From the NCBI GenBank assembly GCA_934552695.1, contig CAKTER010000019.1, forward strand, positions 1 to 16,367: a stretch of 16,367 nucleotides of DNA, read 5' to 3'. This DNA comes from an uncultured Eubacteriales bacterium (GTDB lineage: Bacteria > Bacillota > Clostridia > Lachnospirales > Anaerotignaceae). Positions 1 to 6,357 of the stretch are shown one piece after another; within the stretch, counting starts at the first letter, position 1, and the number at the start of each line of letters is the position of its first letter. Position numbers and translations under genes: made by a program. Under the pieces are notes generated by a model. The model saw only the letters and a list, made by a program, of their open reading frames with translations, was not told where the DNA came from and did not search any database.

Positions 1-1
1 G

Positions 2-319
2 GTGAAGGATTTGGTGCTGGCGGAAATGGAAAAGATTCGAGCGGAGGGTGTTTCGCAAGCGCTGTTACAGAAAACCAAAGACCAGCTGGCCAGCAGCTTT
101 TTGCTGGGGGCCGAAAGCACGGCGAACCGGATGAGCGCCCTGGGTAGCTCGCTGCTGGTGCGGGGCCGGATTCAGGATTCGGAACAGGTGCTGCGGGAGC
201 TGGAGGCTGTCACCCGGGCCGATGTGGAGCAGGTCATGGAGCTGTTGCTGCGGCCCGAGGAAATGAGTATTTCGGCAGTGGGCAATGAAAGTGCTTTGGC
301 GGCCTGTGGCAGGTTTTGA
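2..319 (+). CDS. M16 family zinc peptidase, C-terminal part only
   Basis: This is the last 105 codons of a gene that begins before the window. The sequence reads continuously from base 2 to the TGA at 317-319. The helix-rich stretch with 'GVSQALLQKTKDQLASSF' and 'ESTANRMSALGSSLL' is typical of the C-terminal half of M16 peptidases (MlpA/YmxG, processing-peptidase-like), where 'ESTxxRMSxLG' is a recurring pattern. The zinc-binding HXXEH motif lies in the N-terminal half and is outside the window, so catalytic competence cannot be judged. An intrinsic terminator starts 38 bases after the stop, so this gene ends its transcription unit. The family is a confident call; the subfamily is inference. 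Confidence 0.8.
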   Translation: MKDLVLAEMEKIRAEGVSQALLQKTKDQLASSFLLGAESTANRMSALGSSLLVRGRIQDSEQVLRELEAVTRADVEQVMELLLRPEEMSISAVGNESALAACGRF

Positions 320-356
320 TTGCCGGAATGCAGTTGCTTACCCAAAAAACGGAAAG

Positions 357-391
357 CCTTCGCCGGGAACGACTCCGGCGGAGGTTTTTTT
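357..391 (+). terminator. Intrinsic terminator after the M16 peptidase gene
   Basis: A 10-bp stem (357-366 with 375-384, one G-T wobble) closes an 8-base loop and is followed by seven Ts (385-391). It separates the M16 peptidase gene from the dapF promoter. Confidence 0.9.
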
Positions 392-412
392 GTGACGTTT
401 TGCGGTCTTTGG

Positions 413-442
413 TTGAAAAAACCAAAGGGGGTGTGGTATACT
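413..442 (+). promoter_or_regulatory. Sigma-A promoter for dapF-dapL-hflX
   Basis: TTGAAA at 413-418 and TATACT at 437-442 are separated by 18 bases. A TG one base before the -10 box makes it an extended -10 promoter. It lies just after a terminator and about 50 bases before dapF, so it probably drives the three-gene unit. Confidence 0.75.
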
Positions 443-502
443 GAACTATAAATTTTTTGTTTTACCGGCGGGCTGCCGCCTGACCTTGGAAGGATGATGA
501 AG

Positions 503-1366
503 ATGCGTTTTACAAAAATGGAAGGCTGTGGAAACGATTATGTGTATGTGGACTGCGTGCGGGAGCATCCCGAGCTGGCGCAGGCCGACGAGGAAACCTT
601 GAAGCAACTGGCCATTGCCGTTAGCGACCGGCATTTTGGCATTGGCAGCGATGGGTTAATCTTAATCCTTCCCTCGGATGTGGCGGATTTTCGGATGAAA
701 ATGTTCAATTCCGATGGCAGCGAGTCGGAAATGTGCGGCAACGGAACCCGGTGTATTGGTAAATTTGTGTACGACAAGGGCTTGACTGCCAAAAACCCGG
801 TGCGGCTGGAAACCTTGGCGGGGATTAAGGTGCTGGACTTGCATTTAAAAAATGGGCAGGTGGATACGGTAACGGTGGACATGGGCGAGCCGGTGCTGGA
901 ACCGGCCCAGATTCCGGTTTTGTGCGCCAAAAACCCGGTGATAGGCATGGAAATGCGGGCCGTTGACCGGGAGTTTATCGCCACCTGTGTGTCCATGGGG
1001 AATCCTCATGCCGTGGTGTTTTTGGAGGAGCCGGTGGCGGACTTTGACTTAAATCGGTATGGCAGAGCCGCCGAGGTTTCCAGCCTGTTCCCCAAAAAGG
1101 CGAACATTGAGTTTATCAATGTACTGGGCCCCCGGGAGCTTCGGATGCGGGTATGGGAACGGGGCGCCGGCGAGACCTTGGCTTGCGGCACCGGGGCCTG
1201 CGCTACGGTAGTGGCGGCCATCCTGAACGGCATTTGCCGCCGGGAGGACGAGGTAACTGTCCATCTGCTGGGGGGCGACCTGTCCGTTCGTTGGGATAAG
1301 GATACCGGCCATGTGTTTATGACGGGCCCCGCCCGGTTTTGCTTTGACGGAGTATGGTTAAAATAA
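503..1366 (+). CDS. dapF: Diaminopimelate epimerase
   Basis: DapF interconverts LL- and meso-diaminopimelate in the cytoplasm, the penultimate step of lysine synthesis and the source of the meso-DAP used in peptidoglycan. Both catalytic cysteines of this cofactor-independent two-base epimerase are visible: one in 'MCGNGTRC' (residue 78) and one in 'ETLACGTGAC' (residue 228). The N-terminus 'MRFTKMEGCGNDYV' matches the family's usual start. ATG codons occur at 494, 497 and 503. The ribosome site GGAAGG at 488-493 touches 494 and is 9 bases from 503, so I chose 503 (287 aa, normal length). The next gene begins 44 bases after the stop and makes the LL-DAP substrate. Confidence 0.95.
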   Translation: MRFTKMEGCGNDYVYVDCVREHPELAQADEETLKQLAIAVSDRHFGIGSDGLILILPSDVADFRMKMFNSDGSESEMCGNGTRCIGKFVYDKGLTAKNPVRLETLAGIKVLDLHLKNGQVDTVTVDMGEPVLEPAQIPVLCAKNPVIGMEMRAVDREFIATCVSMGNPHAVVFLEEPVADFDLNRYGRAAEVSSLFPKKANIEFINVLGPRELRMRVWERGAGETLACGTGACATVVAAILNGICRREDEVTVHLLGGDLSVRWDKDTGHVFMTGPARFCFDGVWLK

Positions 1367-1410
1367 AAACCGATTTTAGAGATCTGTGGTTAAAAGAACA
1401 GGAGGCAACT

Positions 1411-2649
1411 ATGAGCGAATCGTATATCCAGCAACTCATCGCCGAACGTATCGGCGGGAACAAGTTTGGCAAGGATACCGTTATTTATAAATTTGAAAAG
1501 ATTAAGCGGGCCAAGCGGGCGGCTATGGAGGCCTTCCCCGATATGGAAATTATCGACATGGGCGTGGGCGAGCCCGACGCTATGGCCGACCCCGGCGTGG
1601 TAGCCAAGCTGGCCGAACAGGCGGCCGTGTGGGAAAACCGGGGCTATACCGATAACGGCCGGGAGCCCTTCCAGCGGGCCGTGGTGGAATACATGGACAA
1701 GGTGTACGGCGTCAAGGGGCTGGACTGGTCCACCCAGGTGGTTCACTCCATCGGCTCCAAGCCGGCTTTGGCCATGATGGCGCAAACCTTTGTCAATCCC
1801 GGGGATATTACCCTGATGACCGTGCCCGGCTACGGGGTTATGGGGACGATGACCAAGTGGCTGGGAGGCGAGGTATACAATTTGCCGCTGCTGGAAGCCA
1901 ACCATTACCTGCCCAATCTGGACGCCATCCCGGCGGAGGTTTTGCAGCGGGCCAAGCTGCTGTACCTAAACTATCCCAACAACCCCACCGGGGCCTCGGC
2001 ACCCCGGGCGTTTTTTGAAAAAGTGGTGGCCTTTGCCCGGCAGCACAACCTGATTGTGGTGCAGGACGCCGCCTATGCCGCCCTGACCTTCGACGGGGAA
2101 AAGCCCCTTAGCTTTTTGACCGTCCCCGGGGCCATGGACGTGGGGGTGGAAATCCACTCCCTGAGCAAGGCCTTTAACATGACCGGCTGGCGGCTGGCCT
2201 TTGTGGTAGGGAACCCGTTGGTGGTAAAGGCCTTTGCCGCCGTAAAGGATAACAACGATTCCGGCCAGTTCAACGCCATTCAGCTGGCGGGGAAATATGC
2301 CCTGGAGCACCCCGAAATCACGGAGGCTACCGCCGCAAAGTATTCCCGGCGGCACGGGATGCTGGTGGATACCTTGACCAAGCTTGGCTTTGCGGTAAAG
2401 AAGCCCAAGGCTTCGTTTTATCTGTATTTCCGGGTACCCAAGGGCATCAAGGGCGGCCAGCGGTTTGCTACCGGCGAGGACTTTAGCCAATACCTGCTGC
2501 GGGAAAAGCTGATTTCTACCGTGCCCTGGGACGATGTGGAGCCCTGTGTGCGAATGAGCGTAACCTTTGTGGCCAAGGACGAGGCCGATGAACAGCGGGT
2601 TATGGAAGAGATTTATCGTCGCTTGTCCGACGTGGAGTTTGAATTCTGA
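1411..2649 (+). CDS. dapL: LL-diaminopimelate aminotransferase
   Basis: A fold type I PLP-dependent aminotransferase of 412 aa. DapL converts tetrahydrodipicolinate directly to LL-diaminopimelate using glutamate, bypassing the succinyl or acetyl routes. Visible features are the N-terminal 'DMGVGEPDAMADPGVV' region, the substrate/PLP region 'YLNYPNNPTGA', the 'QDAAYAALTF' aspartate segment and the PLP lysine in 'SLSKAFNMTGWR' (Lys253). The reading frame is open upstream to 1354, but AGGAGG at 1400-1405 sits 5 bases before ATG 1411, which fixes the start and removes an apparent overlap with dapF. The adjacent epimerase gene strongly supports DapL over other class I aminotransferases, although the substrate is inferred from family and context. 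The TGA shares one base with the hflX start. Confidence 0.9.
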   Translation: MSESYIQQLIAERIGGNKFGKDTVIYKFEKIKRAKRAAMEAFPDMEIIDMGVGEPDAMADPGVVAKLAEQAAVWENRGYTDNGREPFQRAVVEYMDKVYGVKGLDWSTQVVHSIGSKPALAMMAQTFVNPGDITLMTVPGYGVMGTMTKWLGGEVYNLPLLEANHYLPNLDAIPAEVLQRAKLLYLNYPNNPTGASAPRAFFEKVVAFARQHNLIVVQDAAYAALTFDGEKPLSFLTVPGAMDVGVEIHSLSKAFNMTGWRLAFVVGNPLVVKAFAAVKDNNDSGQFNAIQLAGKYALEHPEITEATAAKYSRRHGMLVDTLTKLGFAVKKPKASFYLYFRVPKGIKGGQRFATGEDFSQYLLREKLISTVPWDDVEPCVRMSVTFVAKDEADEQRVMEEIYRRLSDVEFEF

Positions 2650-3941
2650 TGGCAAGGGAAACGGTTTTATACGACCAGACCGAGGCCCCGGAACGGCTGA
2701 TTGTGGTAGGCATTGATTTAGAAAACAGCGTTTTAGACGTGGAAGCGTCCTTGGATGAGCTGGAGGAGCTGGCCCAAACCGCCGGGGCCGAGATTGTAGG
2801 CCGGGTGGTGCAAAAGCGGGAGGGCATCCATCCCGGGTTTTATGTGGGCAGCGGCAAGCTGGAGGAGCTGGCGGCAGCCGTGAAAGAGCTGGACGCCGAC
2901 GGGGTGCTGTGCGACGACGAGCTGTCCCCCTCCCAGCTGCGGAACCTATCGGATAAGCTGGACTGCAAGGTGCTGGATCGCACCATGCTGATTTTGGATA
3001 TTTTTGCGGGCCGGGCCCGTTCCAGCGAGGGCAAGCTGCAAGTGGAGCTGGCCCAGCTGCAATACCGGCTGACCCGGCTGACGGGTATGGGCAAGGCCAT
3101 GTCCCGGCTGGGGGGCGGCATTGGGACCCGGGGCCCCGGTGAAAAAAAGCTGGAAACCGACCGGCGGTATATTAAGGACCGCATTGCCGACCTAAACCGG
3201 AGCCTGCGGGAAATGGAAACCCACCGGCAGGTGCTGCGGAGCGGCCGGGAACGCCGGGGATTGCCCGTAGTGTCGCTGGTGGGCTACACCAACGCCGGAA
3301 AATCCACCTTGCTAAACGCTTTGACCGGGGCCGGGGTGCTGGCCGAGGACAAGCTGTTTGCCACTTTGGATACCACCACCCGGCAGGTAGCGCTGCCCTC
3401 CGGCGGGGGCATGCTTTTGACCGATACCGTAGGGTTTATCCAAAAGCTCCCTCACCATTTGGTGCGGGCGTTTCGGGCTACGCTGGACGAAATGAAGCAC
3501 GCCGATTTGCTGATTCATGTGGTGGACGCCTCTAACCCCCTGCGGGAGCAGCAAATGGAGGTGGTGTACAGCACCCTAAAGGATGTGGGCTGTGAAAACA
3601 CCCCGGTGATTACCGTGTTTAATAAAATGGATCGGGAGATTGAGCTGCCTTTGCCCTACGATGCCCATGCGGCGGCCACCTGCCGCATAGCCGCAGTGCA
3701 GGGGGAGGGACTGCCGGAGTTTTTGGGCGTGGCGGAAGAAGTGCTGGCTTCCTTCCGCAAGCCTATCACCGTACTCATTCCCTATGCCGAAGGCGGACTG
3801 CTGAACCTGCTGTACCAGCGGGCAGAGGTGCAAAGCACCGCGCACGAGGCCGAAGGCACCCGGGTGACGGCGTTGGTGGAGCCGGAACTGGCCCGGCGGT
3901 TGGCAGCGTATCAGATAGAGGGAACCGGGGAAGCTGTTTAA
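2649..3941 (+). CDS. hflX: Ribosome-associated GTPase HflX
   Basis: HflX is a translational GTPase that binds the 50S subunit and in several bacteria splits stalled or hibernating ribosomes after stress. The 430-aa protein has the N-terminal HflX domain ('REGIHPGFYVGSGKLEEL', 'DRTMLILDIFAGRARSSEG'), the glycine-rich segment 'SRLGGGIGTRGPGEKK', then the G domain. G1 is 'GYTNAGKST' at residues 212-220, G3 is in 'DTVGFI' and G4 is 'NKMD'. The ATG overlaps the dapL stop by one base (TGATG), so translation is probably coupled. Length and motif order are normal. No promoter of its own is seen; it appears to be the last gene of the dapF unit. Confidence 0.95.
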   Translation: MARETVLYDQTEAPERLIVVGIDLENSVLDVEASLDELEELAQTAGAEIVGRVVQKREGIHPGFYVGSGKLEELAAAVKELDADGVLCDDELSPSQLRNLSDKLDCKVLDRTMLILDIFAGRARSSEGKLQVELAQLQYRLTRLTGMGKAMSRLGGGIGTRGPGEKKLETDRRYIKDRIADLNRSLREMETHRQVLRSGRERRGLPVVSLVGYTNAGKSTLLNALTGAGVLAEDKLFATLDTTTRQVALPSGGGMLLTDTVGFIQKLPHHLVRAFRATLDEMKHADLLIHVVDASNPLREQQMEVVYSTLKDVGCENTPVITVFNKMDREIELPLPYDAHAAATCRIAAVQGEGLPEFLGVAEEVLASFRKPITVLIPYAEGGLLNLLYQRAEVQSTAHEAEGTRVTALVEPELARRLAAYQIEGTGEAV

Positions 3942-3986
3942 AAACCGGGCAATCGTTCGCACGTTGCGACAGAATTTTCCCGTTCG

Positions 3987-4046
3987 ACAGGCTTTACGCA
4001 AGAGTGCCGTTTGATTTTGGCGGCCGGCCGCAAAGCCTGTTTTTTT
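3987..4046 (+). terminator. Probable terminator after hflX
   Basis: A perfect 9-bp stem (3987-3995 with 4032-4040) encloses a 36-base loop that can fold further, and a T tract runs from 4040 to 4046. The long loop is unusual. A second perfect inverted repeat (4024-4031 with 4049-4056) straddles the 3' arm and T tract; see the findings. Confidence 0.6.
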
Positions 4047-4111
4047 GTGCGGCCGGTTCTGCTGGCCAAGCCCTTTGGCATCGGCTATACTGGGTCAAAG
4101 GGGGCTTGGAT

Positions 4112-4378
4112 ATGGAACGGTTTTGTGTGGAACGGCAGCTGCCCGACGGCCGCCGGCTGCGGTACTATTTGCTGGAATCGGAGGAGCGGCGGCTGTATGG
4201 TGTTGGTGTGAGACTGGGGACGCCGCATCGGCCCATGGAGCGGGAGGAGGTGCTCTTTACCCGGCAAAAGGGCCGGGCCCTGCGGGCCCTGGGCTTGCTC
4301 AGCCAACATCTGGTCACCCCGGCGACCATGCTGGGGGTGCTGGATGATTGGAGCGGGGAACTGCTGCCGGAACCATAA
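4112..4378 (+). CDS. Small conserved-looking protein of unknown function (possibly DUF6514)
   Basis: An 88-aa soluble, charged protein with no signal peptide or membrane segment. The frame is open upstream to 4004, but that part crosses the hflX terminator; GGGGG at 4100-4104 lies 7 bases before ATG 4112, which I take as the start. The pattern is an N-terminal beta-like stretch ('GRRLRYYLLES', then 'LYGVGVRLG'), a basic middle and a C-terminal 'QHLVTPATMLGVLDDW'. From memory this resembles the small Clostridia family DUF6514, which has a 'YGI/V' segment and a C-terminal 'VTP..L.DVL.D' segment, but I cannot confirm it. It stands alone between two terminators. No good promoter was found; TATACT at 4086-4091 lacks a convincing -35 box. 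I assign no function. Confidence 0.6.
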   Translation: MERFCVERQLPDGRRLRYYLLESEERRLYGVGVRLGTPHRPMEREEVLFTRQKGRALRALGLLSQHLVTPATMLGVLDDWSGELLPEP

Positions 4379-4395
4379 GAGAAAGAAATGACGAC

Positions 4396-4420
4396 AGTCC
4401 GGGAAACCGGGCTTTTTTTT
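4396..4420 (+). terminator. Intrinsic terminator after the small unknown gene
   Basis: A 7-bp stem (4396-4402 with 4407-4413, one G-T wobble) closed by a GAAA tetraloop is followed by eight Ts (4413-4420). Confidence 0.9.
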
Positions 4421-4476
4421 GTGCAGAAACGGGGTGGGAAAAGAAAAGAGACGCCAGGGCGAAGAGCCGCTGCCCC

Positions 4477-4505
4477 TTGTTTTGGGGCGAAAAAAGCGAT
4501 ATAAT
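4477..4505 (+). promoter_or_regulatory. Sigma-A promoter for the YigZ family gene
   Basis: TTGTTT at 4477-4482 and a perfect TATAAT at 4500-4505 are separated by 17 bases. It lies between the preceding terminator and the start codon 38 bases downstream. Confidence 0.8.
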
Positions 4506-4543
4506 AATAAAATACAGAAAATGAGCAAACAGGAGAGAATACC

Positions 4544-5197
4544 ATGCCGGATTCTTATCAAACCATTCTACGGCCCGGGGTGGCTGAGTTTACTGAAAAA
4601 AAATCTCGGTTTATTTCCGAAGCCCGACCGGTGGCCGACGAGGCCGAGGCCCGGGCATTTTTGGAGGAAATCCGGAAAAAGTATTGGGACGCCACCCACA
4701 ATGTATGGGCGTATCAGCTGGGGGAGCGCCACGAAACCACCCGATATAGCGACGATGGCGAACCGGCGGGGACAGCGGGCCAGCCGGTGCTGAATGTGCT
4801 AAAAGGGGAAGGCCTGCGAAACGTGGCCGTGGTGGTGACCCGGTACTTTGGCGGGACGCTGCTGGGGGCCGGGGGATTGGTGCGGGCTTATGGCCGGGCC
4901 GCCCGGGAATGCGTAGAAGCAGCGGGCATTGCCCGGATGACTCTGTACCATCGTTATCGGGTTACGCTGGACTATCCCACCGCCGGAAAAGTGGAGTACG
5001 AGTGCGGCAAACAGGGCGTGACAATTTTGGACAAGGCCTACACCGACTGCGTGGCCTTTTCCCTGTGCGTAGAAGATCCCGGGCAGGGGCCGTTTTTGGA
5101 CAGTGTACAGGAGCTTTCCGGGGGCCGGGCCGAAGTGGAGGAATTGCCGGATGTGTTTGGCGCCTTGGTGGACGGACAACTCGTTTTTGCGGAATAA
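4544..5197 (+). CDS. yigZ: YigZ/IMPACT family protein (UPF0029 plus DUF1949)
   Basis: A 217-aa protein of normal family length. The N-terminal UPF0029/IMPACT domain contains the signature 'YSDDGEPAGTAGQPVL' followed by 'VVVTRYFGGTLLGAGGLVRA'. The C-terminal roughly 80 residues fit the DUF1949 domain. Eukaryotic IMPACT modulates the GCN2 stress kinase; the bacterial proteins are structurally known but their cellular role is unsettled, so no specific function is claimed. AGGAGA at 4531-4536 lies 7 bases before the ATG. It appears monocistronic: it has its own promoter, and the next gene's promoter begins 4 bases after its stop. Confidence 0.93.
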   Translation: MPDSYQTILRPGVAEFTEKKSRFISEARPVADEAEARAFLEEIRKKYWDATHNVWAYQLGERHETTRYSDDGEPAGTAGQPVLNVLKGEGLRNVAVVVTRYFGGTLLGAGGLVRAYGRAARECVEAAGIARMTLYHRYRVTLDYPTAGKVEYECGKQGVTILDKAYTDCVAFSLCVEDPGQGPFLDSVQELSGGRAEVEELPDVFGALVDGQLVFAE

Positions 5198-5200
5198 ACC

Positions 5201-5229
5201 TTGTCAAGCCATAGGTTTCGTGCTAAAAT
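5201..5229 (+). promoter_or_regulatory. Extended -10 promoter for yebC
   Basis: TTGTCA at 5201-5206, a 17-base spacer and TAAAAT at 5224-5229 with TG one base upstream (5221-5222). Transcription would start near 5236, leaving a leader of about 120 bases before yebC. Confidence 0.8.
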
Positions 5230-5258
5230 TATACGGTGTGTTTTGTTTGAAATAACGA

Positions 5259-5297
5259 GTCCTCGCCGGAGCAAAGCGGACGGGAAAGGCGGGGGAC
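5259..5297 (+). promoter_or_regulatory. Leader hairpin upstream of yebC
   Basis: Within the predicted yebC leader, 5259-5267 pairs with 5288-5297 as a 9-bp, mostly GC stem with one bulged G (5292) and a 20-base loop. There is no T tract after it, so it is not a terminator. No known riboswitch consensus was recognised. Confidence 0.35.
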
Positions 5298-5356
5298 GAT
5301 AGGGAACGGATTTTAAACGGCAGTTTGGCTGCTGTAAGATAGAAAGGGGAAAAACT

Positions 5357-6085
5357 ATGTCCGGACATTCTAAATTTTCCAATATTAAACGCAAAAAAGA
5401 AAAAAATGACGCCGCCAAGGGGAAGATTTTTACCCAGATTGGCCGCGAAATCGCCGTGGCTGTCAAGGCCGGCGGGGCCGACCCTGCCAACAACAGCCGT
5501 CTGCGGGATGTGATTGCCAAGGCCAAGGCCAACAATATGCCCAACGACACCATCGACCGGAGCATTAAAAAGGCCGCCGGGGAAGGCGACAACGTAAACT
5601 ACGAATCCATCCGCTACGAGGGCTACGGCCCCAACGGGATTGCCATTATTGTGGATGTGCTGACCGATAACAAAAACCGAGCGGCGGCCAACGTCCGCAA
5701 TGCCTTTACCAAGGGCGGCGGCAACCTGGGTACCAGCGGCTGTGTTAGCTTTATGTTTGACGAAAAGGGCCTGATTGTGCTGGACCGGGAAGACGTGAAG
5801 ATGGACGAGGACGAGCTGATGATGCTGGCCCTGGATGCCGGAGCCGAGGATTTTGGGGTGGAAGAGGACTGCTTTGAGGTCACTACCGCTCCCGACGATT
5901 TTTCGGTAGTCCGGGAGGCCCTGGAAGCGGCTGGGCTGCCCATGCTTTCGGCCGATGTGACCATGATTCCGCAGACTATGGTAGAGCTGAAGGATGAGGG
6001 CGACATTAAAAAGATTAACAAAATCTTGGACTTGCTGGACGAGCAGGACGACGTTCAGAACGTGTACCACAACTGGGACGAATAA
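5357..6085 (+). CDS. yebC: YebC/PmpR family protein
   Basis: A 242-aa YebC family protein of usual length. The N-terminus '[18 protein letters not shown]' is a close variant of the family's 'MAGHSKWANIKxRK' opening. '[19 protein letters not shown]', '[13 protein letters not shown]' and 'NGGNLG'-like '[16 protein letters not shown]' follow in the family order. Members have been described as DNA-binding regulators (PmpR), and some related proteins act in translation of difficult proline-rich sequences; which applies here cannot be told. GAAAGGGGA at 5341-5349 serves as ribosome site. It is a single-gene unit between a promoter and a terminator. Confidence 0.95.
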   Translation: MSGHSKFSNIKRKKEKNDAAKGKIFTQIGREIAVAVKAGGADPANNSRLRDVIAKAKANNMPNDTIDRSIKKAAGEGDNVNYESIRYEGYGPNGIAIIVDVLTDNKNRAAANVRNAFTKGGGNLGTSGCVSFMFDEKGLIVLDREDVKMDEDELMMLALDAGAEDFGVEEDCFEVTTAPDDFSVVREALEAAGLPMLSADVTMIPQTMVELKDEGDIKKINKILDLLDEQDDVQNVYHNWDE

Positions 6086-6090
6086 AACGC

Positions 6091-6127
6091 AAGCCGCAGG
6101 CGATGAACCTGCGGTTTTTGTTTTTTT
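6091..6127 (+). terminator. Intrinsic terminator after yebC
   Basis: A perfect 7-bp GC-rich stem (6094-6100 with 6108-6114), extendable by 3 weaker pairs, has a 7-base loop and a long T tract (6115-6127, one G interruption). The 130 bases from here to the next promoter hold nothing I can recognise. Confidence 0.88.
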
Positions 6128-6256
6128 GACGGAAATCCCCCCTGGAACCGGAATCGACGAATGGGGCTTGCACAGCTTCGGCGGAGCAGCCAACTTCCAT
6201 GGGGCAGCGTTCCTTGCGGAAGCGGCCGGCCTTCCCGATTGGTTTTTGAAGAACGA

Positions 6257-6286
6257 TTGGACAGGATGGCAGGAGAATGGTATAAT
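6257..6286 (+). promoter_or_regulatory. Extended -10 promoter for ftsK-folD-rimO-pgsA
   Basis: TTGGAC at 6257-6262, an 18-base spacer and a perfect TATAAT at 6281-6286 with TG one base before it (6278-6279). It lies about 70 bases upstream of the ftsK start codon. Confidence 0.8.
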
Positions 6287-6357
6287 AAATTGTTAAGATA
6301 GCGGATAAACAGGACGGCGCCATTTTGGCCCGATTCGATAGAGGAGGAACCCCGTTT

